Shown here in pieces: positions 43,882 through 51,816 of a stretch of DNA of 64,000 nucleotides (its first letter is position 1; each line of letters opens with the position of its first letter). Location of the stretch: NCBI RefSeq assembly GCF_002592005.1, contig NZ_NVQF01000010.1:37953-101952 (forward strand), given 5' to 3'. The notes beneath the pieces were generated by a model, which did not search any database, was not told the DNA's origin, and saw nothing but the letters and a program-made list of their open reading frames with translations. The DNA comes from Mycolicibacterium palauense (GTDB lineage Bacteria; Actinomycetota; Actinomycetes; Mycobacteriales; Mycobacteriaceae). The position numbers and the translations under genes were made by a program.

Positions 43882-44910
43882 TTAGGTAGCACGAAAGTGC
43901 GGGATGACATCCCGGGCGAACAACTCCATCCCGGCGCGGATCCGGTCGGAGGGCATGCCGGGGAGCGCCGTAGCGGCGACCAGATGGGTCAGGCGTGACT
44001 GCGAGCGGTACGTCTCGATCTGGTCGATGACGTCCTGCGCGCTGCCGACCAGCATGTCCTCGCCGAAGAAGTCCATCGACTGCCTGCTGATGATCTCGTC
44101 GACCGTGGGGAGTGCCGACAGGCCGGCCGTCTCGCCCCTGGCTTCGCAGGTCCACTGCAGGTAGCCCGCGGCCATGTATCGCAACGGGCGGGCCGCGATC
44201 TCCCATGCCTGGGCGCGGGTGGGCGCCACGTAGGTGGGAATCGTGGCGGCGACGTGGAAGTCGCGCGGGTCATGCCCGTTGGCGCGGAGAGCGTCGTCGT
44301 AGAGCTTCGCCGATCCCGGGCCGCCGCTGAGGAAGTGCGCCCCCATGGTGGCCGCGCGTGCAACGGCTTTCGGTGCCGTCCCACCCACCCAGATCGGGGG
44401 GTGTGGCCGCTGGAGCGCGGGAGGGGAGATCCGGATCTCGCGAAGCGTGTTGTACTTTCCGCTGAATGTGACGGTCTCGCCCGACAGCAGCCGCCGGACG
44501 ATGGGGAGGCTCTCCTGCATTCGGCCGGCGCGCTCGCGGGCGGGGACGCCCTGGTCGTCGAACTCCGCCCGCCGGTATCCCAGGCCGACCCCGAGATCGA
44601 ACCGTCCCGAGGAGATGAGGTCCAGCGTGGCGGTGTCCTCGGCGACCCTGACCGGGTTGTGCAGCGGGAGCAGCAGCAGGAATGTGCCGATGCGGAGGCG
44701 GTTCGTGCGCGCCGCGATGGCGGCGCCGATCGGGAACAGCGACGGCGAGTACCCGTCGTCGACGAAGTGGTGCTCGGTGAGCCACGCCTGGTCGAATCCC
44801 ATCCGTTCGGACTCGACGATGAGATCCAGCTGGGAACGGTAGAACTGCGCCCAGGGCTCCCGGCTGTCCCCGGGATTCCGGAACGGCCACAACAACCCGA
44901 ACTGCAGCAT
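43882..44910 (-). CDS. Luciferase-like (LLM) flavin-dependent monooxygenase A
   Basis: This is a 342-residue TIM-barrel of the bacterial-luciferase family: LQFGLLWPFRNP at the N terminus, TEHHF near residue 47, RLRIGTFLLLLPLHNPVRVAED, and GRFDLGVGLGYRRAEF. Such enzymes use reduced FMN or F420; the TEHHF pattern fits the FMNH2 group. The ATG overlaps the stop of the TetR gene (TGATG). It is last in the minus-strand unit 46750-43882. Likely job: Baeyer-Villiger or hydroxylating oxygenation of the local substrate. Confidence 0.85.
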   Translation of the reverse strand: MLQFGLLWPFRNPGDSREPWAQFYRSQLDLIVESERMGFDQAWLTEHHFVDDGYSPSLFPIGAAIAARTNRLRIGTFLLLLPLHNPVRVAEDTATLDLISSGRFDLGVGLGYRRAEFDDQGVPARERAGRMQESLPIVRRLLSGETVTFSGKYNTLREIRISPPALQRPHPPIWVGGTAPKAVARAATMGAHFLSGGPGSAKLYDDALRANGHDPRDFHVAATIPTYVAPTRAQAWEIAARPLRYMAAGYLQWTCEARGETAGLSALPTVDEIISRQSMDFFGEDMLVGSAQDVIDQIETYRSQSRLTHLVAATALPGMPSDRIRAGMELFARDVIPHFRAT

Positions 44911-45521
44911 CACCGTCGCACCCGACGTCGCCCCACTCGTCGCTTCCCTTCGAATTCGGTGATCAGCCGCTCGACGACGGCCACTGCCTTGGCATGGCCG
45001 AGGTCCAGTCCGTAGGTCTGCTCCTCGCCCATGAACCGGGCTATGCCGTCCATGAACAACATCACGGCTTCCGGCGGCCACTTCTCCGTGTCGAGCTCGT
45101 ACCTGGCGAGGATCTTCGACAGCCCCTCGAACTGCAGGCGCCGGAACTGAATCGAGAAGTCCATCATCTCGTCCATGACCACCTTGTGGTGGTTGCCGAG
45201 TGCGAGGAACTCCAGGACGAGGGCGGTGTTGGTCTGGTCGCGGATCGCGTCCCACAGGGCCCACAGCGGTTGCGCCGACGCCAGCGCGTCGGCCTGCCGG
45301 CCGAGCATACGGGCCGCGCTGCGCCGGAAGACCTCGACGAACAGGTTCTCCATCGGCCCGAAGTAGTAGTAGACGAGCCCGGGGTTGACGCCCGCCTCGG
45401 CCGCCACCCTGCGCGACGTGACGGCCGCATACCCCTCCCTGAGCATGAGCTGCTCGACCGCATCGAGCAGTGCCGTCCGGGCGTCGGGTTCTCCTGCATC
45501 GTTGGGCCGCTTTGGTGGCAT
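44910..45521 (-). CDS. TetR/AcrR regulator of the flavin-oxygenase locus
   Basis: The protein has 203 residues from the ATG at 45521; a start 9 codons upstream would cut into the hairpin region. HTH: VTSRRVAAEAGVNPGLVYYYFGPMENLF, about residues 34-61. It is embedded between the HsaA-like gene and LLM A in one transcript headed by palindrome site 2. That makes it the natural candidate to bind TTAGTC-N4-GACTAA at all four sites and to regulate itself. The C-terminal tail is basic (EGKRRVGRRRVRR). Confidence 0.85.
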   Translation of the reverse strand: MPPKRPNDAGEPDARTALLDAVEQLMLREGYAAVTSRRVAAEAGVNPGLVYYYFGPMENLFVEVFRRSAARMLGRQADALASAQPLWALWDAIRDQTNTALVLEFLALGNHHKVVMDEMMDFSIQFRRLQFEGLSKILARYELDTEKWPPEAVMLFMDGIARFMGEEQTYGLDLGHAKAVAVVERLITEFEGKRRVGRRRVRR

Positions 45522-45528
45522 TAGTGCA

Positions 45529-45556
45529 ACGTAGCCCACCGTGCGCACGGCTACGT
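45529..45556. promoter_or_regulatory. Inverted repeat between the HsaA-like gene and the TetR gene
   Basis: ACGTAGCC (45529-45536) and GGCTACGT (45549-45556) enclose a spacer that itself contains GTGCGCAC. The right arm overlaps the stop codon of the flavoprotein gene. It could be an attenuating hairpin or a second binding site; there is no T-tract, so a full terminator is doubtful. Confidence 0.45.
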
Positions 45557-46750
45557 CATTCGTGCGCCGGGGTCACCGGGAGCCAGACCCATCCCCAGCA
45601 GCCAGCGCGCGTAGCGGTCCATCATGACGTCGTACTCACCGTGAACCGCGTGCGTGGTCAGCATCGCGATGTCGGCCGACATCCTGCGCAGGTGGTTGTC
45701 CGAGCGGTAGCCGCTCGACCCGTTGCCGTCCACGAGTTCCCGCAGCGTGTCGCGCGCCGTCTGCAGGATGGTCGCGCCGTGCAGTCCGGAGTCGGCCTCC
45801 TCCTCGAGTGTCTGCGGTGTCCCGCGGAGGGCGATCTCGATGGCCTCCTCCGTCGAGGCGTCGAGAACCAGGTGCATGATGCGCGCCGTCTGGTATGCGC
45901 TCACCCAACGCATCCGGGCCAGCGGGCGGTCGATTCGCCTCGGGCTGTTCACGCCGGCCGAGCTGAAGAGCCGTTCCCTGGTCATCTCGACCGCGGCATC
46001 GAGTGCGCCGACATGCAGTGCCGAGATCGCCGACTTCAGCACCGAGAAGGGCATGCGCATGACGTCCTCGTCGTGGAACACGCCGTCGTGGTCGGTTGCC
46101 GACATCATCTTCCCGAACGGCATCGCCCAGGTTTCGGGCACCAGGGCGTCCTTCGCCTCGATGGTGACGCTGCCCGTGGCGGCCATCGCCGCCACGTCCC
46201 AGTCGTCGAAGACCTCAAGCTGTTCGCGGGGAACGATCGCCCAGTACATCTCGCCGTCGACGAGCACCGGCACCAGCGCGTGGGAGGCGTGCAACATGCC
46301 CGTCGCGTATCCCCAGCGACCGCTGATCCGCAGGGCCCCGTCGGCGCGGACGGCCGAACCCGGCGATGACAGGATGGCGGCCGTCCGGACCGAGGCGCGG
46401 TCGGCGAACAGTTCCTCCTGTACCTCGCGTGGGTAGCGGCACAGAAACCAGTTGTGCAGGTTGTAGAAACCGGTGACCCACGCCGTCGAGACGTCTCCCG
46501 TGGCGGTGATCTCGACGATCTTGTTCAGCTCGTGGGGCCCCAGTCCGGCACCGCCCCACCGCTTGGGCACGACCACCGAGAACAGGCCGGCAGCCTCCAT
46601 GTCGTCGACGAGTTCCTCGTCCAGCCGGCCGGCCAACTCCATCTGCCGCGCAAGCTGCCGAATCCGCGGAACGAACCCGCGGGCCGCATCCACGAGCAGG
46701 GCGGTCGGCGCCGACTCTTCACTGCCCGAGACTCGGTCGACGACCGTCAT
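45551..46750 (-). CDS. HsaA-like flavin-dependent monooxygenase (acyl-CoA dehydrogenase fold)
   Basis: The protein has 399 residues. It has the acyl-CoA dehydrogenase fold but the motif set of group D flavin monooxygenases (HsaA, HpaB-like): VPKRWGGAGLGPHELNKIVEI near residue 60, STAWVTGFYNLHNW, RISGRWGYATG, and a C-terminal SSGYRSDNHLRRMSADIAMLTTHAVHGEYD. That last segment, with its conserved His and Arg, is a hallmark of HsaA-type hydroxylases. It would hydroxylate a phenol or enol using FMNH2 or FADH2 from a separate reductase, which is not visible nearby. Confidence 0.83.
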   Translation of the reverse strand: MTVVDRVSGSEESAPTALLVDAARGFVPRIRQLARQMELAGRLDEELVDDMEAAGLFSVVVPKRWGGAGLGPHELNKIVEITATGDVSTAWVTGFYNLHNWFLCRYPREVQEELFADRASVRTAAILSSPGSAVRADGALRISGRWGYATGMLHASHALVPVLVDGEMYWAIVPREQLEVFDDWDVAAMAATGSVTIEAKDALVPETWAMPFGKMMSATDHDGVFHDEDVMRMPFSVLKSAISALHVGALDAAVEMTRERLFSSAGVNSPRRIDRPLARMRWVSAYQTARIMHLVLDASTEEAIEIALRGTPQTLEEEADSGLHGATILQTARDTLRELVDGNGSSGYRSDNHLRRMSADIAMLTTHAVHGEYDVMMDRYARWLLGMGLAPGDPGARMT

Positions 46751-46766
46751 GTTGATCTCCCTCGGT

Positions 46767-46784
46767 GTTAGTCGATTGCCTAAT
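46767..46784. promoter_or_regulatory. TTAGTC-N4-GACTAA palindrome, site 2
   Basis: GTTAGTCGATTGCCTAAT deviates from the consensus in two bases of the right arm. It lies 16 bp before the HsaA-like gene and 175 bp before the divergent SDR at 46960. Confidence 0.65.
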
Positions 46785-46959
46785 AGTTAAACATACCGAC
46801 GCGGCCGTCTCCGATGCAAGCGTGGGTGTGGCCGGCGGCGGGGACCGGGGACGCCGGATTCGTCATGTGGTGGAATCGAGTTCCCGGCGGTCTGTGTCCC
46901 GACCCGATGGGTGATGGTCGCGGTGCCGACCAGTGATACGTGGAGAGGCGAGAATCGAG

Positions 46960-47841
46960 ATGACAACGCTGGCAGGAAAAGTCGCGGTGGTGACGGGCGC
47001 GAGCCGGGGGATAGGCAAGGGGATCGCCCTGGCGCTGGGCGCCGAGGGTGCCACCGTGTACGTGACGGGGCGCACCGTCACCGACGAGGCGGGCTCGCTG
47101 CCGGGCACAGTCGGAGAGACGGCCGCCGAGGTGGCGCGGCGGGGCGGTGTCGGGGTGGCCGTGCAGGTGGACCATGCGGACGACGCGCAGGTGGCCGCCC
47201 TGTTCGATCGGGTCCTGCACGAGCAGGGCAGGGTGGACATCCTGGTGAACAACGCATTCTCCCTGCCCGAGGACCTCACCGATCCCAAGCCGTTCTGGGA
47301 GAAGCCCTTGAGCAACTGGGAAATGGTCGACGTCGGCGTGCGCTCGAACTTCGTCGCCGCCTGGCATGGGGCGAGGGTCATGGCCGCGCAGAAGTCCGGA
47401 CTGGTCGTGGCGATCTCCGGCTATACCGGGGTGACCTACACCTACGGTGTCATCTTCGGGATGTGTAAGACGGCCGTGGACCGGATGGCTCACGACATGG
47501 CGGTCGAACTCGAACCCTTCGGCGTCGCCTCGATCTCACTGTGGCAAGGCCTGACCCTGACCGAACGCGCACAACGCAACCTTGCGCACGCACCGGAGAT
47601 GAGGGCGTCCACGGTGACCAATCCCGCGGGTGCGTGTTCGCCGGAGTTTCCCGGACGGGTGATCGCGGCACTGGCCTCCGACCAGGAGGTCATGAGGTTC
47701 TCGGGCGGCACCTTCATCACCGCCGAGCTCGCCGAGCAGTACGGAGTCACCGACATCGACGGCCGGGTCATCCCCTCGCTGCGCGCGCAACGGGGATCCC
47801 CCATCTGGCGCCCGATCTCCGAGGCCGGCCCGGGACGGTGA
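46960..47841 (+). CDS. DHRS1-like SDR with Phe in place of the catalytic Tyr
   Basis: The protein has 293 residues from the ATG at 46960. TGASRGIGKGIALALG binds the cofactor and VTGRTV after beta-2 suggests NADP. The active-site helix reads YGVIFGMCKTAVDRMAHDMA: aligned on the Lys and the AVDRMA segment, the Y-x3-K position holds Phe (FGMCK), with a Tyr four residues earlier. The Ser is in AISGYTG. It may be catalytically altered or use the shifted Tyr. It is divergent from the HsaA-like gene across palindrome site 2. Confidence 0.78.
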   Translation: MTTLAGKVAVVTGASRGIGKGIALALGAEGATVYVTGRTVTDEAGSLPGTVGETAAEVARRGGVGVAVQVDHADDAQVAALFDRVLHEQGRVDILVNNAFSLPEDLTDPKPFWEKPLSNWEMVDVGVRSNFVAAWHGARVMAAQKSGLVVAISGYTGVTYTYGVIFGMCKTAVDRMAHDMAVELEPFGVASISLWQGLTLTERAQRNLAHAPEMRASTVTNPAGACSPEFPGRVIAALASDQEVMRFSGGTFITAELAEQYGVTDIDGRVIPSLRAQRGSPIWRPISEAGPGR

Positions 47842-47921
47842 CCGGAAGGCGGTCGGCGATGCCGGGCGCCAGGCGTGTCGTGGAACGGGTTGCCTCGGCA
47901 TCCGGTGACCCGGTATCTTTT

Positions 47922-47941
47922 GTTTAGTCATACGACTAAAC
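47922..47941. promoter_or_regulatory. TTAGTC-N4-GACTAA palindrome, site 3
   Basis: GTTTAGTCATACGACTAAAC is the best copy, with perfect 8-bp arms around ATAC. It lies 130 bp before the RibBA-like gene and 80 bp after the SDR stop. Confidence 0.75.
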
Positions 47942-48070
47942 TATCGGCCCGAAGCGGCGGCGGCCGCCGGGTCGCGGAGCGTTCGTGCGGCCGTCCGGTC
48001 TCGAAGTCTCCCGGATGCACGGGCCGGGTCGCGCGGACCACCGACCATCGAGTGAGGATGACCGACCGTC

Positions 48071-49150
48071 ATGACCGCGTACAGCGCTGATGCTGATGCT
48101 GATGCTGATGCTGATGCCGATCATGGTCTGGCGGCGGTCGACGAAGCGCTCGATGCCCTGCGTGCGGGACGTCTGGTGGTCGTCGTCGATGATGCCGATC
48201 GAGAAAACGAAGGCGACTTCGTCCTTGCCGCGGAACATGTGACTCCGCAGGCCGTCAACTTCATGGCGACGCACGGCCGTGGGCTGGTGTGCGTCCCGAT
48301 GCGGACCGATCGGCTCGACGCACTGGGCATCCCCCCGGCCGTCGCGCGCAACACCGATCCCAAGGGAACGGCGTTTCGGGTCTCGGTCGACCACGCGACG
48401 ATGACGACCACGGGGATCTCGGCCACCGACCGCTCGAATACGATCCGCGCGCTCATCGATCCGGCCAGCAGACCGACGGATTTCACCCGGCCGGGACACG
48501 TGTTCCCGCTTGGATACACCGAGGGCGGTGTGCTCGCGCGGCCCGGACACACCGAGGCTGCCGTGGACCTCGTCCAGATGGCCGGGCTCGTTCCCGCCGC
48601 CGTGATCTGCGAGATCTGCAGCTCCGACGGCGAGATGGCGCGGCTGCCGGAACTGCTGGCTATCGGCCGCAGGCGGGGTCTGCCGGTGTTGAGGATTGCC
48701 GACCTGATCGAGCGCCGGCGAAGCGAGTGCAGCAGGGTGAAGCGGATCGGAGATGCTCGGCTGCCCCTGGCTGTCGGCGTTTTCCGCGCCGTCGGGTTCG
48801 TCGACGGCGCCGGTCGTGAGCACATGGCATTGGTCATGGGCTCCCTCGACGCCGGTGACCTTCCGTTGGTCGTGATTCACACGGAGTGCCTCCTCGGTGA
48901 TGTGTTCGGGGCCGGCCGGGAGCAGTTGCAGCACTCCCTGTCCCGGGTGGCCGAACACGGCTCCGGGGTTGTCGTGTACCTGCGTGACGCCCAGGGGCCG
49001 GGCGACCCAGCGAGCCTGTCGGCTCGAGCGCTTGGCGATCATGACAGGGAGGTCGCCGCCCGGATCCTGGCCGACCTGGGCGTACGGGAGAAACGGATGC
49101 TGATGGCGGGATGGGCCAATCCCCCTCTCTTCCAGGCCAGTACTGCCTGA
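48071..49150 (+). CDS. RibBA-like protein: DHBP synthase with a degenerate cyclohydrolase II half
   Basis: The protein has 359 residues. It opens with an (Ala-Asp)6 tract. Residues about 22-215 are a complete 3,4-dihydroxy-2-butanone-4-phosphate synthase: DDADRENEGDFVLAAEH, THGRGLVCVPM, GHVFPL and RPGHTEAAVDL. The rest is related to GTP cyclohydrolase II, but of the three zinc Cys only the one in HTECLLGD remains; the LRCDCG part reads FGAGREQLQ, and the catalytic RGIGL segment is missing. The usual bifunctional enzyme is about 420 residues. It probably makes the four-carbon riboflavin precursor only, boosting flavin supply for the locus. Confidence 0.83.
   Translation: MTAYSADADADADADADHGLAAVDEALDALRAGRLVVVVDDADRENEGDFVLAAEHVTPQAVNFMATHGRGLVCVPMRTDRLDALGIPPAVARNTDPKGTAFRVSVDHATMTTTGISATDRSNTIRALIDPASRPTDFTRPGHVFPLGYTEGGVLARPGHTEAAVDLVQMAGLVPAAVICEICSSDGEMARLPELLAIGRRRGLPVLRIADLIERRRSECSRVKRIGDARLPLAVGVFRAVGFVDGAGREHMALVMGSLDAGDLPLVVIHTECLLGDVFGAGREQLQHSLSRVAEHGSGVVVYLRDAQGPGDPASLSARALGDHDREVAARILADLGVREKRMLMAGWANPPLFQASTA
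48086..48121 (+). repeat. In-frame hexanucleotide repeat
   Basis: GCTGAT is repeated five times exactly and once as GCCGAT, coding (Ala-Asp)6 at the N terminus of the RibBA-like protein. The length could vary by slippage without frame loss. Confidence 0.9.
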
Positions 49151-49329
49151 TAGCGGGGCGACGAGAAGGCCGGGCGCCGCCCCGTCGGCGGACCCCGGCG
49201 CGTTTCGGGCGGGATTCGGCGGCGATGTCGCAGACGTGCTGTGGGCGTACGCACTGCGGAACCCGGATGGCGCGCGCGTGCGTGAAGCTGGGGGTTGCCT
49301 TGTCGGCGGCGGTGTGGGTATCGTCCACG

Positions 49330-49347
49330 ATTAGTCGAGTGACTAAC
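49330..49347. promoter_or_regulatory. TTAGTC-N4-GACTAA palindrome, site 4
   Basis: ATTAGTCGAGTGACTAAC has perfect 6-bp arms (7th base A versus C) around GAGT. It lies 146 bp before the LLM B gene. The remaining sequence of the 49151-49493 gap shows no gene I can support. Confidence 0.72.
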
Positions 49348-49493
49348 ATGCCGCCCTGGGTCGGCGGGAACGATCGGGAGGGACAGGTCTGCATCGTCGA
49401 GCCCGCTCCCTCCGGGTAGTGCAGGACAATGACGTGCCACTTGGGCACGCCGGCCGTCAACGATGGCCGTCAATCAGACTGGGAGACGAAATC

Positions 49494-50552
49494 ATGCGGG
49501 TCGGAATGCATCTGGGATATCAGAATCTGCACGGTGCGCCCGACGTCGAGACCTTCATGCAAGAGACCAAGCTTGCGGTCGAGGCGGAAGCGATGGGTTT
49601 CGACTACGTCGGACCGGTCGAGCACCATTTCACCGACTACGCGGCTTGCCCGGATCCGTTCCAGGTGTTGAGCTACGTGGCGGCCAAGACGAGCACCATA
49701 GACCTCATCACCGCGGCGGTTATCCTGCCCTGGAACAACCCCCTGCGCGTGGTGGAGCAGTTCATCGAGTTGGACATCCTCTCCGAGGGGCGCGTCATCA
49801 TGGGGATGGGTCGCGGCGCGGCGCGTCGGGAATTCCGTTCCTTCGGAGTCGAATTGGCAGATTCCCGGGAGATGTTCGATGAAGCCGCCCTGATCATCAT
49901 GGAGGGCGTCGAGACCGGGATCGTCGAGGCGGACACGAAGTGGTACACGATTCCGCGCTCCGAGATCCGGCCGCGTCCGTTCAAGTCGTTCAAGGACCGC
50001 ACCGTGATGGTGAGCATGTCGCCGTCGTCGGTCGAGGTGGCTGCCAACTACGGGCTGAAGACCCTGCGCTTCTCGCAGGGCGACTGGCGCAACGCCATAC
50101 CGGAGATCGAGCATTACCGGGAGACCTTCGACAAGGTGCACGGCAGGCCGGCGCCGCCGTTCATCATCTCCGATTTCGTTCTGTGCTTCGAGGATCAGCA
50201 GAGGGTGACCGAATATTGCGATTCGTACTTCGCGAAGATGTTTGCCACGGTCGCCAACCACTATGAGTTCATGAGCGACCACTTCAAGGAATTGCCCTCC
50301 TACTCGACCTATGCCTACATGGGGCAGGCCGCCGAGGCCGCGGGCGGTCCGGACAAGGCCTATCGGGACTACATCGCGGGGAACATGATCGGTACCCCCG
50401 AGGCATTGGTGGAGCACCACCGTATTCGCCAGGAGATGGTGGGTGACTACGAGATGCTGGCCAACTTCAGCTGGGGCGGCATGCCGTACGAGTACGTCTA
50501 CGAGCAGCTGAAGCTGTTCGCCGACAAGGTCATGCCCGATCTCAAGGGATGA
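49494..50552 (+). CDS. Luciferase-like (LLM) flavin-dependent monooxygenase B
   Basis: The protein has 352 residues from the ATG at 49494 (GGGAG, 9 nt). Family markers are MRVGMHLGYQNLHG, GPVEHHFTDY near residue 42, WNNPLRVVEQFIELDILSEGRVIMGMGRGAARREF, and a long C-terminal helical part ending in EYVYEQLKLFADKVMPDL. It differs strongly from LLM A, so it is not a recent duplicate. It overlaps the hypothetical gene at 50549 by 4 nt. Likely a reduced-flavin monooxygenase of the same pathway. Confidence 0.86.
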   Translation: MRVGMHLGYQNLHGAPDVETFMQETKLAVEAEAMGFDYVGPVEHHFTDYAACPDPFQVLSYVAAKTSTIDLITAAVILPWNNPLRVVEQFIELDILSEGRVIMGMGRGAARREFRSFGVELADSREMFDEAALIIMEGVETGIVEADTKWYTIPRSEIRPRPFKSFKDRTVMVSMSPSSVEVAANYGLKTLRFSQGDWRNAIPEIEHYRETFDKVHGRPAPPFIISDFVLCFEDQQRVTEYCDSYFAKMFATVANHYEFMSDHFKELPSYSTYAYMGQAAEAAGGPDKAYRDYIAGNMIGTPEALVEHHRIRQEMVGDYEMLANFSWGGMPYEYVYEQLKLFADKVMPDLKG

Positions 50553-51103
50553 TCTCCTACCGGCTCGATGTGTTCGCCGACACCGTCGACGAGGTGGTGC
50601 GGTGTGTGGGGGGTTGGGTGTTCGATCGGTCCATGGCCGGTTGGGTGGTGACGGTTCTGTTGCCGATGAGGCCCGGCGACGATCTCAGGCCGCTGCGGAT
50701 TCTCGGCGCCGGCGCCGTGGATAGGGACTCGGCGCTCGGTGGGCCGAGCCGGTGCCCGGCCGCGGTGAGCGTCGCCGCGCAGGTCTATTCCGTTGATCGG
50801 GTCCGTGCCGACATCCGCCGGTCTGTCGAGGCCGGGGCGGTGGAGGCCACCCTGTGGGGCGAGCGCTCGGGCCCCGCATCGCCGGCGCCCCTGCCTGTCG
50901 TCCGGCATGGATTGTCCTTGGCCGCCCGCAGTTTCAAGGCGCATGCGCTGGCTGCTGCGCGCCGGGACCCGATAGCCGTCGGCCCCGTGGCGGTCGACCC
51001 GGCGGCGGTCGACTCCGTTGAGGTGTTCTCGGTGCTGGCGTCTCACCCGACCGCGGGTCCAATAGCGCGGCCGGCGGGCGTTACGGCGGGACAGCCGGAC
51101 TAG
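50549..51103 (+). CDS. Uncharacterised protein coupled to LLM B
   Basis: The protein has 184 residues and overlaps LLM B by ATGA, which supports a real gene. The first half looks folded (SYRLDVFADTVDEVVRCVGGWVFDRSMAGWVVTVLLPM). After about residue 110 it is rich in Ala, Pro and Val and probably disordered. No cofactor motif, signal peptide or membrane segment is visible. The frame ends within 4 nt of the convergent TetR gene's stop. Function unknown. Confidence 0.6.
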   Translation: MISYRLDVFADTVDEVVRCVGGWVFDRSMAGWVVTVLLPMRPGDDLRPLRILGAGAVDRDSALGGPSRCPAAVSVAAQVYSVDRVRADIRRSVEAGAVEATLWGERSGPASPAPLPVVRHGLSLAARSFKAHALAAARRDPIAVGPVAVDPAAVDSVEVFSVLASHPTAGPIARPAGVTAGQPD

Positions 51104-51732
51104 AGCGGTCTCCGGACGATGTCGAATGCCTGATCGATCAGGTCGGCCGCACTGGCCTGGGCGTCCGGGCCGTGCAGGCCCAGCTGCCAGCGCCGGATCC
51201 CCGCGCTGCGTAGCGCGGCCACCGCGCAGCGCGCCCAGACCTGGGTCCTGAACTCCTCCTCGGGCGGCAGCGGTGTGCCCTCGCGCACCCGATCGGCGAG
51301 CGCGTCGGCGATCTCCTGCTCGAACCGCAGCAGCAGCCCGGGGGTCGACTTCTCCAGCTTCGGTCCGGGGGGACCGTCGTGGAACAGCCAGGACAGGTTG
51401 GGTTGCGCCTCCTGGAGCCGGCCCGCCAACACGAAGAACGCATTCTTGACCGCGTCCAGCGGATCCTCGGTGGCCGGACGCCGCCGGATCTCGGTGCCCA
51501 GCCGCGGCAGCCACTCCTCGATGTCCTTGACCAGCAGCGCTTCCTTGCCGGAGAAATAGCGGAAGAAGGTGCGTTCGGTCACGCCGGCGGCATCGGCGAT
51601 GTCCTTGACCGTGGTATCGGCGTATCCGCGGGCGTCGAAGAGTGCGTCGGCCGCGGCCTGGATGGCGCGGCGGGTGGCGATCTTGTGCGCCTCGCGCTTG
51701 CCGACGTCAGCGGTCATGGAGGAACCGGTCAT
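51100..51732 (-). CDS. TetR/AcrR regulator divergent from a membrane protein
   Basis: The protein has 210 residues. HTH: TTVKDIADAAGVTERTFFRYFSGKEALL, about residues 40-67. The C-terminal domain resembles the group that senses lipophilic compounds. A second possible start five codons in (51717) cannot be excluded. It shares the palindromic promoter at 51776-51816 with the membrane protein gene and most likely represses both. Confidence 0.87.
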   Translation of the reverse strand: MTGSSMTADVGKREAHKIATRRAIQAAADALFDARGYADTTVKDIADAAGVTERTFFRYFSGKEALLVKDIEEWLPRLGTEIRRRPATEDPLDAVKNAFFVLAGRLQEAQPNLSWLFHDGPPGPKLEKSTPGLLLRFEQEIADALADRVREGTPLPPEEEFRTQVWARCAVAALRSAGIRRWQLGLHGPDAQASAADLIDQAFDIVRRPL

Positions 51733-51774
51733 GGAAGAACTATGACAGCCCGCCCAATCGGACGCGCAAGAATA

Positions 51775-51816
51775 TTGTCATGACTGACACATTGGGCTAA
51801 TGTGTCAGTCATGACA
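51775..51816 (+). promoter_or_regulatory. Palindromic operator containing a leaderless promoter
   Basis: TGTCATGACTGACACATT (51776-51793) and its exact complement (51799-51816) are separated by GGGCT. Inside lie TTGTCA (51775-51780) and TAATGT (51798-51803), 17 bp apart, followed 7 nt later by the ATG at 51811. The start codon is therefore part of the right arm, and transcription probably begins at it. A bound repressor would cover the whole promoter. Confidence 0.75.

Noticed and set aside
45529..45556. Intrinsic terminator between the HsaA-like gene and the TetR gene
   Set aside because: No T-tract follows, and gene order suggests the TetR and LLM genes depend on read-through; kept only as an inverted repeat.
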